64,000 bases of DNA, from positions 1,566,739-1,630,738 of the forward strand of contig NZ_BMDA01000001.1 in the NCBI RefSeq assembly GCF_014635545.1, given 5' to 3'. The position numbers were made by a program, and so were the translations under genes. The stretch comes from Acinetobacter courvalinii (GTDB lineage: Bacteria; Pseudomonadota; Gammaproteobacteria; Pseudomonadales; Moraxellaceae). Below are positions 46,839 to 55,525 of this stretch, in pieces. Positions within the stretch are counted from its first letter, which is position 1, and each line of letters opens with the position of its first letter. The notes under the pieces are model-generated. The model had not been told where the DNA came from, did not search any database, and saw only the letters and a program-made list of their open reading frames with translations.

Positions 46839-48374
46839 ATGAGCAAAACAACTCAAGAAAATCCAGCAGTCGACAATTCTGCTCAGGAGACTGTGTCAAA
46901 TACATCAACAGCAGCTTCTACGAAACGTAAAACTGCGAGCACAACTCCAAAAGCAGCAACCACGACACCAAAAACAACGCGTGCCCGTTCTACAACACGT
47001 AGTGCAGGCGCGGCAAAAAGCGCTGCTTCTTCTACCACGACGAAAGCAGCGACTGCTAAAACAACCAAACCTTCTGTTCAACAGGATAAAACCATGAGCC
47101 AAAACACTGTGCGCCGTGTTGCCATTATCGGCGGTAACCGTATTCCTTTCGCTCGCTCTAACGGCGCTTATTTCACAGCTTCTAACATCGACATGTTTAC
47201 AGCTGCGTTAAACGGTTTGGTTGAGCGCTTCAATCTGCAAGGTCAACGCCTGGGTGAAGTGGTTGCGGGCGCAGTATTAAAGCACAGCCGTGATTTTAAC
47301 ATGACGCGTGAATGTGTATTAAATACGCAACTTGCACCAGAAACCCCTGCTTATGACATTCAACAAGCATGTGGTACAGGTTTACAGGCCGCTTTCCTGG
47401 TCGCAAACAAAATTGCTTTAGGTCAAATCGAAGTGGGTATCGCAGGTGGTGTTGATACCACTTCTGACGCGCCAATCGCTTTCGGTGATGGCTTACGTAA
47501 AGCCCTGCTTGAGCTTAACATTGCCAAAACAGGTAAAGACCGTTTAAAAGCTTTAGCAAAAATCAATGTAAAAGACCTGATGGATGCACCTAAAAATGGT
47601 GAACCACGTACCGGTTTATCAATGGGTGACCACCAAGCAATCACTGCGCTTGAGTGGGGTATTCCACGTGAAGAACAAGATGCTCTCGCTGCTTCTTCTC
47701 ACCAAAAAATGGCAAAAGCATATGAAGAAGGTTTCTTCGATGACTTAATCACGCCATTCCTGGGTTTAAGCCGTGACAATAACTTACGTGCTGACTCAAC
47801 TGCTGAAAAACTGGCAAAATTAAAACCAGTGTTTGGTAAAGGCGAAGCTGCAACCATGACAGCAGGTAACTCTACACCATTAACTGATGGTGCGTCATGT
47901 GTACTTTTAGCGTCTGAAGAATGGGCGAAAGCCAATGGTCACGAAGTACTTGCTTACCTGACTTTCTCTGAAACTGCTGCGGTTGATTTCGTGGGCAAGA
48001 AAGAAGGCTTATTAATGGCCCCTGCTTATGCAGTTCCGCGTATGCTTGAGCGTGCTGGCCTTAAACTTCAAGATTTCGACTACTATGAAATCCACGAAGC
48101 ATTTGCATCACAAGTGCTTTCTACCCTGAAAGCTTGGGAAGATGAAAAGTTCTGTAAAGAGCGTTTAGGTCTAGATGCACCTTTAGGTTCAATTGATCGT
48201 AGCAAACTCAACGTTAAAGGTTCTTCTTTAGCTGCGGGTCACCCATTCGCCGCTACAGGTGGTCGTATCATCGCGACTGCTGCGAAAATCTTAAACCAAA
48301 AAGGTTCAGGTCGTATCCTTGTTTCGATCTGTGCTGCGGGTGGTCAAGGTGTAACCGCGATTATTGAAAAATAA
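46839..48374 (+). CDS. Acetyl-CoA acyltransferase (thiolase, FadI/FadA2-like) with low-complexity N-terminus
   Basis: A thiolase that joins or cleaves acyl-CoA. Residues about 86-511 are a complete enzyme: RRVAIIGGNRIPFARSNGAY, the nucleophile Cys in IQQACGTGLQAAF, the HEAFASQ His motif and the second Cys in SICAAGGQGV. Residues 1-85 are a Thr/Ala/Lys/Ser-rich tail (TPKAATTTPKTTRARSTTR) like histone H1 or PhaF. Two starts are possible: ATG 46839 with GGAAA, and an internal ATG 47095 with AGGA seven bases upstream that yields a tail-less enzyme of 426 residues. A strong terminator follows. Confidence 0.93.
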   Translation: MSKTTQENPAVDNSAQETVSNTSTAASTKRKTASTTPKAATTTPKTTRARSTTRSAGAAKSAASSTTTKAATAKTTKPSVQQDKTMSQNTVRRVAIIGGNRIPFARSNGAYFTASNIDMFTAALNGLVERFNLQGQRLGEVVAGAVLKHSRDFNMTRECVLNTQLAPETPAYDIQQACGTGLQAAFLVANKIALGQIEVGIAGGVDTTSDAPIAFGDGLRKALLELNIAKTGKDRLKALAKINVKDLMDAPKNGEPRTGLSMGDHQAITALEWGIPREEQDALAASSHQKMAKAYEEGFFDDLITPFLGLSRDNNLRADSTAEKLAKLKPVFGKGEAATMTAGNSTPLTDGASCVLLASEEWAKANGHEVLAYLTFSETAAVDFVGKKEGLLMAPAYAVPRMLERAGLKLQDFDYYEIHEAFASQVLSTLKAWEDEKFCKERLGLDAPLGSIDRSKLNVKGSSLAAGHPFAATGGRIIATAAKILNQKGSGRILVSICAAGGQGVTAIIEK

Positions 48375-48392
48375 TTGCTCACCGACCGAAGC

Positions 48393-48426
48393 AAAAAAAG
48401 CTGAATCACTTGATTCAGCTTTTTTA
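48393..48426 (+). terminator. Rho-independent terminator after the thiolase gene
   Basis: A perfect stem AAGCTGAATCA / TGATTCAGCTT with a two-base loop is flanked by A7 and T6. It can act in both directions. Confidence 0.92.
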
Positions 48427-48458
48427 TTGCTCAGTGCTTTACTAGGCTTATACCCTGC

Positions 48459-50672
48459 TTAATCAGATGCAGATTCATCAAGTTGTATATCATTGCTTTC
48501 GATATATTCCTGCCAATGCTGATATTTTTCAGGATTTTTAAACTGTTCCGATTCAGCATAATAATGCAGTAACTGCTTCAATGCATAAGGATAATCAGCA
48601 TACTGCAATGCCTTCTCAAAATATTGGATGGCCTTTTTAATATTCTGTTTAAACTGATGCCCTGCTTCATACATCAGTGCATAATAGATCGCCGTATATG
48701 CCTCGCCTTTATCACGCTTGATCAGCTTGGCAACTTGAGCATACGCCACCTGTTGATAGTAGATATCAGCAAGCTGTTCCCCACTGAAATAAAACTGCTG
48801 CTCGGCACGTTGATAATATGTTGCGGCAAGTGCCAGATCCTGTTCAACATCAATCCCGTCATAATAAAACCCTGCCAGATTTTTGCAGGCTTGCCCGTTA
48901 CCCAATTGTGCACTCTTGTTAAAACATTCAATCGCCAGCTGGACATCCTGTTCAATCCCGTGTCCGTTAAGATACATACACCCCAGATTGTTCCAGCCCC
49001 ACGAATTGTCCAGTTGCACTGCTTGCCAGTAATAGTCCAGCGCGCGCGCATAATCTTGCTGCACACCTTCACCGTTATTATAAATCAGGCCCAAGGCCAC
49101 CATACTCTCGCTATCCCCCTGATCCGCAGCAGCCTGATAATATTGTATGGCTTGCGCAATATCATGATGTTCTTCAAAAGATTGCGCCATTTTTAACAAG
49201 GTGTTGGCCTTCAGCTGGCCAAAATAGCTATCGCCTTGGGCGGCTTTCCAGCGTGAATAGAACTGTTCGAAAAATCTTAAATCCTTGCCTTGGAAATTAA
49301 AGCGCCGCAGATAAAATTGGGCAATCTGATCAGGGGCAGCTTGTACCAGTTGACGCTGCGGGTTGATAAAAAATACATTCAGCGCTTTGAATAAAGTTAA
49401 TAGTCCTTGTTCCGGGTCATAACGCTCAATTGCCGGCGCAATATAATCAAAACTTGTTGTTGCCAGCATGTTTTGTTTTGCATCGTAGTAATAGCTTCCC
49501 GCTGTCGTGATGCACTGGAACACGCCGTGACTGACGTGCTGGATACGCTCAAACTGATTGGCAAGCGGGATCAGCCATTGCTGTTGCTTGGCATCGAACA
49601 GACCATATTGCCCTGCATGTTCAAAAGGATAAATATCCTCGAGTTCATGCAGATATTCTCCCTCAATCAGCTTATCCATACCTTGCGCTAATAAAAAGCA
49701 ATGGGTTTCGGTGTGATAGACATACCATTGCTTGTCTTTGCGATAAGCAAAACTAAGATAACCATAGCCCGACCATTCCTTTAGCTGATCAATATCATCA
49801 ATCAGTAACTCGCCATTTGGTTTTAGTACACAAATCTTGCGCTGGAACTTATTCGGCTTGACCCATAAATAGCCATTACTGAGCGGTTGCAGTACATCTT
49901 CAATATATTCTCCCAGATAGCTGCCGTTACTCAGGAAATAACGTCTTTTTGCCGAGCCTTTTTGAGCACAGTAATACAGCTTAACCTGTTCATTTAAATA
50001 ATCCAGATCGAAAGGATGGTCCGATGATTCAGCGACAATAGCCTGATGCTGGAGATTAACCAGGCGATACTGACCTGCTTTAAATACATTAAAAACATCC
50101 GAGTAACGTAGCTGCTCTACTGCTTCGTAGCAGGCGGGAATCATCCATTGACCATCTTCCACACAGATTAGGCCTTCTAATTCCGGCTTTTCCTGTGGAT
50201 GCACCACTGCATAATTTTTACCATCCAGCGGAAAACTGTCATAGGCATCTGCAAACTGTGCTTCGAGCAGAATCTTCCCATAATGATTGAGATAACCATA
50301 TTGTGCATTGCGCTCAAATACGGCGATTCCCTCATCATTAAATGCCCAGATCTCGCTCATCTGCGGCGCAAGAACAACTTCTCCCTGACGGTTTCTGAGT
50401 CCCCATAAGCCATTTTCCTCAAAGCTTTCCGATGCATCGCGATAAAGTGATTCTTCCCAATAGCCCAGTCCCCATTGCACCCAGTCTGTCTGTAAGATAT
50501 CCAGAAAGTTTTCATAGCCCGTTCTGGCCAATACCGCATCCAGAACAGTTAGATCCCGCTGCTCCAGAGCCTGATCATACAAGGCTTTTTTCTCCAGGAT
50601 GTCTTCAAGCCATTGCTGTGCCTGCTGATGATGACTGTCCTCATTCATATTAAAGACATCAGTGGCATCCAT
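48459..50672 (-). CDS. WG-repeat and Sel1-repeat protein, unknown function
   Basis: A 737-residue protein without signal peptide. Residues about 85-400 hold WG (KWG) repeats (GLWGLRNRQGEVVLAPQMSE, AQYGYLNHYGKILLEAQF). Residues about 500-700 are Sel1-like repeats (AIQYYQAAADQGDSESMVAL). WG repeats occur in cell-surface or effector-like proteins of unclear role; Sel1 repeats bind partners. The TTG frame at 50693 overlaps the upstream gene; ATG 50672, two bases after the 95-codon gene stop, fits translational coupling. No catalytic motif seen. Confidence 0.8.
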   Translation of the reverse strand: MDATDVFNMNEDSHHQQAQQWLEDILEKKALYDQALEQRDLTVLDAVLARTGYENFLDILQTDWVQWGLGYWEESLYRDASESFEENGLWGLRNRQGEVVLAPQMSEIWAFNDEGIAVFERNAQYGYLNHYGKILLEAQFADAYDSFPLDGKNYAVVHPQEKPELEGLICVEDGQWMIPACYEAVEQLRYSDVFNVFKAGQYRLVNLQHQAIVAESSDHPFDLDYLNEQVKLYYCAQKGSAKRRYFLSNGSYLGEYIEDVLQPLSNGYLWVKPNKFQRKICVLKPNGELLIDDIDQLKEWSGYGYLSFAYRKDKQWYVYHTETHCFLLAQGMDKLIEGEYLHELEDIYPFEHAGQYGLFDAKQQQWLIPLANQFERIQHVSHGVFQCITTAGSYYYDAKQNMLATTSFDYIAPAIERYDPEQGLLTLFKALNVFFINPQRQLVQAAPDQIAQFYLRRFNFQGKDLRFFEQFYSRWKAAQGDSYFGQLKANTLLKMAQSFEEHHDIAQAIQYYQAAADQGDSESMVALGLIYNNGEGVQQDYARALDYYWQAVQLDNSWGWNNLGCMYLNGHGIEQDVQLAIECFNKSAQLGNGQACKNLAGFYYDGIDVEQDLALAATYYQRAEQQFYFSGEQLADIYYQQVAYAQVAKLIKRDKGEAYTAIYYALMYEAGHQFKQNIKKAIQYFEKALQYADYPYALKQLLHYYAESEQFKNPEKYQHWQEYIESNDIQLDESASD

Positions 50673-50674
50673 TT

Positions 50675-50962
50675 CTAGCTGTTCATAAGGCAATGTAACA
50701 GCTCGAACATGGTCTGCTGGGCCTCGACACAGCCCGTCTGTTCACTGAATTGATACTGTTCACTTAATAAATCGTAAAAACGTTGTAAGTACTCAACACC
50801 ACCTTGGCGGTCAAAGTACAGCAAGTGCCCCTTACGGGAAGGCTGTGCAAAAAACAGCGGAAGTAATAATTGTGGAATTTCATATTTCCACTCACCTAAA
50901 TAGCCCAAATCGCTATGCTGTTTATCTTTATTAACATTATATAAATAAATACGATGTGCCAT
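50675..50962 (-). CDS. Small protein coupled to the WG/Sel1 gene, unknown
   Basis: A 95-residue soluble protein starting MAHRIYLYNVNKDKQHSD, with a helical rest (GGVEYLQRFYDLLSEQYQF). The MA-R-YLYN start is reminiscent of small immunity-like or DUF proteins, but I do not recognise the family. It ends two bases before the WG/Sel1 protein start, so the two are translated together, which suggests they act on the same target. No membrane segment. Confidence 0.6.
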   Translation of the reverse strand: MAHRIYLYNVNKDKQHSDLGYLGEWKYEIPQLLLPLFFAQPSRKGHLLYFDRQGGVEYLQRFYDLLSEQYQFSEQTGCVEAQQTMFELLHCLMNS

Positions 50963-51085
50963 GCATTTGTCTCTAGTTATTATCTTTATGAAAGTTCATA
51001 CCCGAATATAGGCTAAGACTACGCTTTTGTAGCCACATCTTATATGTGTTGGTTACTTAATAGATGGCGTTGCACTTATACTGCT

Positions 51086-51439
51086 CTATCTCGCCCGTTT
51101 AAACTTCACATAATAATCATTTAAAACTTTAATTGCTTGCTTGAGTTGTTTGAGATTTTCTTGATTATTTCCCAACCGCTCAACAAAACGTTGCGAGTGT
51201 AATTCCAGATCAATTTTTTCATTAATTTGCGGTGCAATCCGGAACAGCTTTTCTAAATCATCAAATCGTTCTAATTTTCGGTTCGAGAAATATGCCAGAC
51301 GAAAACCCAAATCATTCAGTACCACACCATTTAAAATTGGCCCCTGCTCAGCATCAAAAGACAAAGCGTGTTCTTTTAGAAATAGTTGCTCGGGTGTTTG
51401 TTTAGAACTTTTAAATAAGTTGCTCAGTTGGCTTAACAT
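51086..51439 (-). CDS. Helical protein, unknown function
   Basis: A 117-residue, charged, mostly helical protein (LFLKEHALSFDAEQGPILNG; NLKQLKQAIKVLNDYYVKF). No signal peptide, no membrane helix and no known domain. It is encoded upstream of the 95-residue protein on the same strand (123-base gap), so it may belong to the same transcript as the WG/Sel1 protein. Annotation rests on codon-like composition and length only. Confidence 0.6.
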   Translation of the reverse strand: MLSQLSNLFKSSKQTPEQLFLKEHALSFDAEQGPILNGVVLNDLGFRLAYFSNRKLERFDDLEKLFRIAPQINEKIDLELHSQRFVERLGNNQENLKQLKQAIKVLNDYYVKFKRAR

Positions 51440-51520
51440 TTCAAGATCACATCATTATTTTTTCAACTGTATTAAACCGCTAAACCCATAATTGAAGCAA
51501 CCGCCATCGCAGTTGATATA

Positions 51521-51546
51521 AAAAAAGCACCTGTTAAAAGATGCTT
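51521..51546 (-). terminator. Terminator after the GST-like gene
   Basis: On the minus strand AAGCATCT pairs with AGGTGCTT (one wobble) and seven T follow. Confidence 0.7.
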
Positions 51547-51555
51547 TCTGAACAA

Positions 51556-52344
51556 TTATGCGCCGTACTGCTTCTTTAAATATTCCATAATTTTGGCAGA
51601 TTCAAATATTTTCACACCTGTATTCGGATCAAGCAGATAAGGCACCTGAATATCGCGTCCCATGACCTCAACCACCTTTTCACGTTTGCCATTCGGCAAC
51701 GGAATATACTTACCGGGCTTTAGACGCAACACGGCTGGCCCCATATCCTGCCAACGTTCTTTCGGTACATTATGCAAAATATAGGGCAGTTCTAACTCGG
51801 TCAGGACTTCACGCACCAAACGAGTATATGGGCTCGCCTCAAAGCTCCAGAGTTCCAATAACTGCGCTGGTGCTGGACGATCAACAATCTGCGGATCAAT
51901 CCAGACGCCACGCGCTGCGTTAGCGACTGTGGCCAATGTAGACACATACGGAAGTTTTGGATAATGGCTATACTTTTTCGGTGTTTTCCCTGTTTTGCCA
52001 TAGTGCTTAAACAGATGATGAATAATGGCTTGTGACTCATATAACTGGTCACCGGTATTTTCATCAATCAAAAAGGGAAACTGTTTTTTCCCACCTTTGG
52101 CTTTGACGATCTGTCGATATTTTTGCCCACCTTTAGGACATGGATAAATTTCCACATCCAGATTCAGTAAGGTGATCACTTCACGGACACGGCGGCAAAA
52201 TGGTGAACCTTCAAACTCATACAGTTTTATTGCCTTTGCCGGCTGATTAGGAAATGGTGTTCCCATTGCCCCTCGTCCGCCTTCGATTACACTGGCAATA
52301 ACCGATTGTAAAACCTTGAGCTGGTGATTCACCCTATTCAGCAT
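51556..52344 (-). CDS. Tandem glutathione S-transferase N-domain protein
   Basis: A 262-residue protein made of two copies of the thioredoxin-fold N-domain of glutathione S-transferases. Copy 1 (about 40-125) has FEGSPFCRRVREVI and FPFLIDENTGDQLYES; copy 2 (about 165-262) has FEASPYTRLVREVL and VPYLLDPNTGVKIFES. Copy 1 keeps a possible active-site Cys (SPFCR), copy 2 has SPYTR without Cys. The usual all-helical GST C-domain is missing. Strong site AAAGGAGAGTG before ATG. It precedes nothing on its strand; rraA is 12 bases upstream, so they may be one operon. Confidence 0.85.
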   Translation of the reverse strand: MLNRVNHQLKVLQSVIASVIEGGRGAMGTPFPNQPAKAIKLYEFEGSPFCRRVREVITLLNLDVEIYPCPKGGQKYRQIVKAKGGKKQFPFLIDENTGDQLYESQAIIHHLFKHYGKTGKTPKKYSHYPKLPYVSTLATVANAARGVWIDPQIVDRPAPAQLLELWSFEASPYTRLVREVLTELELPYILHNVPKERWQDMGPAVLRLKPGKYIPLPNGKREKVVEVMGRDIQVPYLLDPNTGVKIFESAKIMEYLKKQYGA

Positions 52345-52356
52345 CGCACTCTCCTT

Positions 52357-52869
52357 TTAGCAGTCGACTAATTTTTCTTTTGCAATCACAATGCCATTAT
52401 TATCTGCGTAGATATAATCGCCCGAGTTGATTGTCACACCACCAAAATACAAGCTGACATCGACTTCGCCTATGCCTTTACGATTACTTTTTTGCGGGAT
52501 TGCAGCCAACGCATGTACGCCCAAATCCAGTTCTGCAAGTGCATCCACATCACGCACGCAGCCATAGATCACCACCCCGTTCCAGTGATGTTTCACTGCT
52601 GACTCGGCAATCATGTCTCCCATCAAGGCACAACGCATTGATGCACCACCATCGACTACCAGTACTTTCCCTGTACCATCGGTTGCCAACAGCTCTTTCA
52701 CACGTGAGTTATCTTCAAAACACTTTACAGTCACCACTTGACCGCCAAAGGTTTTACGCGCGCCATAGCTTTTAAAGAATTTACCATCTAAAGACGGGAT
52801 GACCACTTGTAGCTCTTTTTCCGGGTTATCATCTAACAAATCACAGGTTACAAAAGGAATTGTCGTCAC
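52357..52869 (-). CDS. rraA: RraA family protein (ribonuclease E regulator)
   Basis: A 170-residue RraA-like protein, with FVTCDLLDDNPEKELQVV, TDGTGKVLVVDGGASMRCAL and VIYGCVRDVDALAELDLG. E. coli RraA inhibits RNase E; other members are aldolases (4-hydroxy-4-methyl-2-oxoglutarate). The D-G-G and R-D residues of the aldolase site are kept, so an aldolase role cannot be excluded. The start is GTG 52869 with GGAG seven bases upstream. It lies between an SDR gene (12 bases) and the GST-like gene (12 bases). Confidence 0.9.
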   Translation of the reverse strand: MTTIPFVTCDLLDDNPEKELQVVIPSLDGKFFKSYGARKTFGGQVVTVKCFEDNSRVKELLATDGTGKVLVVDGGASMRCALMGDMIAESAVKHHWNGVVIYGCVRDVDALAELDLGVHALAAIPQKSNRKGIGEVDVSLYFGGVTINSGDYIYADNNGIVIAKEKLVDC

Positions 52870-52881
52870 TGAAATTCTCCA

Positions 52882-53547
52882 TTATTTGCTTTGTTGTATA
52901 CTCAGGTTATCGTAGAGTTTGAATGCGGCAGTCTGTGTTTGTGCTGCAACCCGCATAGTATGCGCCAATTGTTCTGCGGTAACAGGTTTAAGTTTAAACG
53001 GCCGAGTCCAGGTTTTTTCGACCAGTTTAAATGCTGTCTGTGCCAGATCTTCAAGCAGACGAACCTCACTACGTTTGCCAATTAAAAGTGAGGGCTGGAA
53101 AATTGATAGCTTATAAATTGACAGGCTCTTCAGGTAATTTTCCAGTTCACCTTTGACTTTATTATAGAAAATTGGCGAATTTGCGTTCGCTCCCAACGCA
53201 CTTATCAGCAATAAATGAATATTTTTATCCTGAATCAAATCAGCAAAATGCGCATTAATTTCATAATCAATTGCATAGAAAGCCTCTTTGGAACCCGCCT
53301 GTTTAATGGTGCTTCCCAAGCAACTAAAGGCATGGGTATAGGCACTGACATCTTCATCATTCAATAACAGGAAGTCTTCCAGAATCAGCTGAGTGACCTT
53401 GCTATAAGCTTTTAATGTTTCTGAACTTTTTCTAACAACTACGGTAATCGTGTCAAAATCTTCTGCTTGCTGCAGTTCATCCACCAGTGCCTGACCGACC
53501 AGTCCTGTCGCACCAATTACAATTGCTTTTTTATCACCTGTTCTCAT
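52882..53547 (-). CDS. NAD(P)-binding SDR-like oxidoreductase (HTATIP2-type)
   Basis: A 221-residue atypical SDR with Rossmann motif AIVIGATGLVGQALVDEL, AFSCLGSTIKQAGS and the NAD(P)-binding continuation FYNKVKGELENYLKSL, in which Tyr-x3-Lys is present. This group includes HTATIP2/TIP30-like proteins of unknown substrate. ATG 53547 with GGAAG eight bases upstream is better than the TTG at 53562. It is the first gene of an SDR-rraA-GST-like run. Confidence 0.85.
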   Translation of the reverse strand: MRTGDKKAIVIGATGLVGQALVDELQQAEDFDTITVVVRKSSETLKAYSKVTQLILEDFLLLNDEDVSAYTHAFSCLGSTIKQAGSKEAFYAIDYEINAHFADLIQDKNIHLLLISALGANANSPIFYNKVKGELENYLKSLSIYKLSIFQPSLLIGKRSEVRLLEDLAQTAFKLVEKTWTRPFKLKPVTAEQLAHTMRVAAQTQTAAFKLYDNLSIQQSK

Positions 53548-53637
53548 TTTTAATTCTTCCAAGCCATGACTAGGCTTAATGTAACGTTTTATTGGACGAT
53601 TATCACCTGTTAAATGTACTTAAAAGTATCACAAGAC

Positions 53638-53666
53638 TTGACTTCGGGGCTTAGTTTCCTCAAAAT
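53638..53666 (+). promoter_or_regulatory. Candidate rpsT promoter
   Basis: TTGACT and CAAAAT are separated by 17 bp, a fair sigma-70 match. The implied leader before the rpsT GTG is about 88 bases, long enough for autogenous control by S20 as known in E. coli. Confidence 0.5.
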
Positions 53667-53760
53667 ATGGCACTTGTTTACGGGCTGGTGAATGTTGCCA
53701 ATGTTATTTTGGTTTTAACTTCAGCCCGCCCAGACCAACTTATTTTCAAGGAGTGCACGA

Positions 53761-54027
53761 GTGGCAAACTCTGCTCAAGCTAAAAAACGTGCTCGTCAAA
53801 ACGTTAAAGCACGTAAACACAACGCAAGCTTGCGTTCTATGGTTCGTACTTACATCAAACGTACTGTAAATGCGATCGCTGCTGGTGATTATACTGTTGC
53901 TACAGAAGCTTACAAAAAAGCTGTTCCTGTAATCGACCGTATGGCTGATAAAGGCATCATCCACAAAAACAAAGCTGCTCGTCATAAGAGCCGCTTGAAC
54001 GCTCAAGTTAAAGCATTAGCTAACTAA
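53761..54027 (+). CDS. rpsT: 30S ribosomal protein S20
   Basis: An 88-residue primary 16S rRNA binding protein: [24 protein letters not shown] and [19 protein letters not shown] are the S20 pattern; the protein is very basic. The start is GTG with AAGGAG seven bases upstream. A GTG or other weak start is common in rpsT and is linked to autoregulation. Codon use is highly biased, as in ribosomal genes. Terminator follows. Confidence 0.98.
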   Translation: MANSAQAKKRARQNVKARKHNASLRSMVRTYIKRTVNAIAAGDYTVATEAYKKAVPVIDRMADKGIIHKNKAARHKSRLNAQVKALAN

Positions 54028-54040
54028 TTTGATGCATATA

Positions 54041-54068
54041 AAAGAGCCCGAATTTTCGGGCTTTTTTA
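54041..54068 (+). terminator. Rho-independent terminator after rpsT
   Basis: Stem AGCCCGA / TCGGGCT with a short ATTT loop and T6. Confidence 0.9.
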
Positions 54069-54074
54069 TTGTCT

Positions 54075-55343
54075 TCAGTTTTTCAAATATGGCTGTAAAC
54101 CTGTTCCCGCCTCTTTTACAAGCAGCATCAGTTTCTGACAGAACTTATAACTTTCCTCCAGCAATCCCAGATCACGCGCACGCGCATTGTGCTGAGTAAA
54201 AGACCGTTTATAAAACTGATAGCGCTCATTTAGATAATCATGATCCTGACTCAGCGCAATCATCATTAACTCAAATCGAAAATCCAGATCCACCATAAAG
54301 TCTTTAGGTATATCGCCATAGGCCCACGCTTGCAGTGTCTCCAGTTTACCTTGCCCCAGATGTGTAAAGATAAAAGCAATATAAGCATCCAGCTGTTTAA
54401 AGAAATCCTGAATATTGGCTTTGCTTTCCCAACGTCCCGTTAATGCAAAACAAGGTTCTGGATTATATTCCCCATTAGCACGCTGATGCACATCCATCGA
54501 ACGCAGCCGGAAAATCAAGCGTTCAGATAGCTGCTCCTGCAAGTGATGAGGAATAAAACGATCGGTAAAATCCATTGCAAAAGACAGCATGGGGCTGATG
54601 GTCAGTTTTCTCAACACCATCTTCAATTGATAAAACACACCCAGCTGTTTCTGGGTCAATAAAAAACATCGGTATCCCGTATCCAGCGCCAGCTCCGGTC
54701 GACCAATATTGCCCCAGTTTGAAATAAAATCATGCGCTACATTAAACACATCAAGCTTGAGATGCCGGGTATCTTCCTGCTGTTCAAACCATTGACCAAT
54801 CAGTTGCTCTGCGGCAGCCATATTATGTGGCATCTCAAAATCACCTGTTTGCAACAGCGATTTTGTATCCTGTACAGGCTGAATTTGTTTTAACTCTAAT
54901 GGCTCTAATAAATACGGTTGCAGCATATTTGATACGGCATTTTCAGGTGACTGCAATTCACCAATCGCCCACACATTATAATTCGGCTCATAAAACCCGA
55001 CTCCGGTCTCTTGAACCGTTTCATAAAAAACCCGATACATCGCATCATTTTGAGCCTCATTGGCCAGCACTTCGACTTGCACACTGGCACATAATCCTTG
55101 AGCAAACTTACTCTTGAGCCCTTGTACCCATTGTTGAGTAGGCTCGGAGAAATAGGCTTGATATTGCGGATCGCAAATTTTATCTGAAAATAACTCCAAC
55201 CAGGCCTGTAATGTTTTACCTTGGCTGGAAATGTTGCCATATTGCTGATGCAACTCAAAAGCAACCTGTTGAGAATCATCTTCTGCGGGCACTTTGCCTG
55301 TAAAAATCTCAGGCTCCCATAAATAAATTGTGTTTGATAACAT
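54075..55343 (-). CDS. Conserved-looking cytoplasmic protein, unknown function
   Basis: A 422-residue soluble protein that I do not recognise. It starts MLSNTIYLWEPEIFTG; it has no signal peptide, no transmembrane helix and no familiar motif. The middle (about 170-320) seems helical with many Gln/Leu, and the C-terminus reads FCQKLMLLVKEAGTG. ATG 55343 is preferred over the TTG at 55355. It is convergent with rpsT and lies downstream of the M66 protease gene, separated from it by about 180 bases containing a terminator. Confidence 0.7.
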   Translation of the reverse strand: MLSNTIYLWEPEIFTGKVPAEDDSQQVAFELHQQYGNISSQGKTLQAWLELFSDKICDPQYQAYFSEPTQQWVQGLKSKFAQGLCASVQVEVLANEAQNDAMYRVFYETVQETGVGFYEPNYNVWAIGELQSPENAVSNMLQPYLLEPLELKQIQPVQDTKSLLQTGDFEMPHNMAAAEQLIGQWFEQQEDTRHLKLDVFNVAHDFISNWGNIGRPELALDTGYRCFLLTQKQLGVFYQLKMVLRKLTISPMLSFAMDFTDRFIPHHLQEQLSERLIFRLRSMDVHQRANGEYNPEPCFALTGRWESKANIQDFFKQLDAYIAFIFTHLGQGKLETLQAWAYGDIPKDFMVDLDFRFELMMIALSQDHDYLNERYQFYKRSFTQHNARARDLGLLEESYKFCQKLMLLVKEAGTGLQPYLKN

Positions 55344-55467
55344 CTTTTTATCCAATTATGTGTCGGTTTTCTCTTTTTATTTTCCTATCATGACGAAAAA
55401 AGACTGATTTTAAAAGTACCGTTTTTATTATTTTTAACTTTTTAGGATATTTTATTGATGAAAAAAT

Positions 55468-55495
55468 ATGAAGCCCCCAAGAGCTTCATTTTTTA
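55468..55495. terminator. Terminator between M66 protease and the 422-residue protein gene
   Basis: ATGAAGC and GCTTCAT pair around an eight-base loop, with A and T runs on the two sides. It lies just past the M66 stop. Confidence 0.7.
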
Positions 55496-55525
55496 TTTAT
55501 AAAATCAAATTAAATACTATAATAA

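Noticed and set aside
46883-47102. Antisense frames over the thiolase low-complexity tail
   Set aside because: Generated by the repetitive codons; no independent support.
48624-49196. 190-codon plus-strand frame inside the WG/Sel1 gene
   Set aside because: Opposite-strand shadow of a long repeat gene; sequence has no family features.
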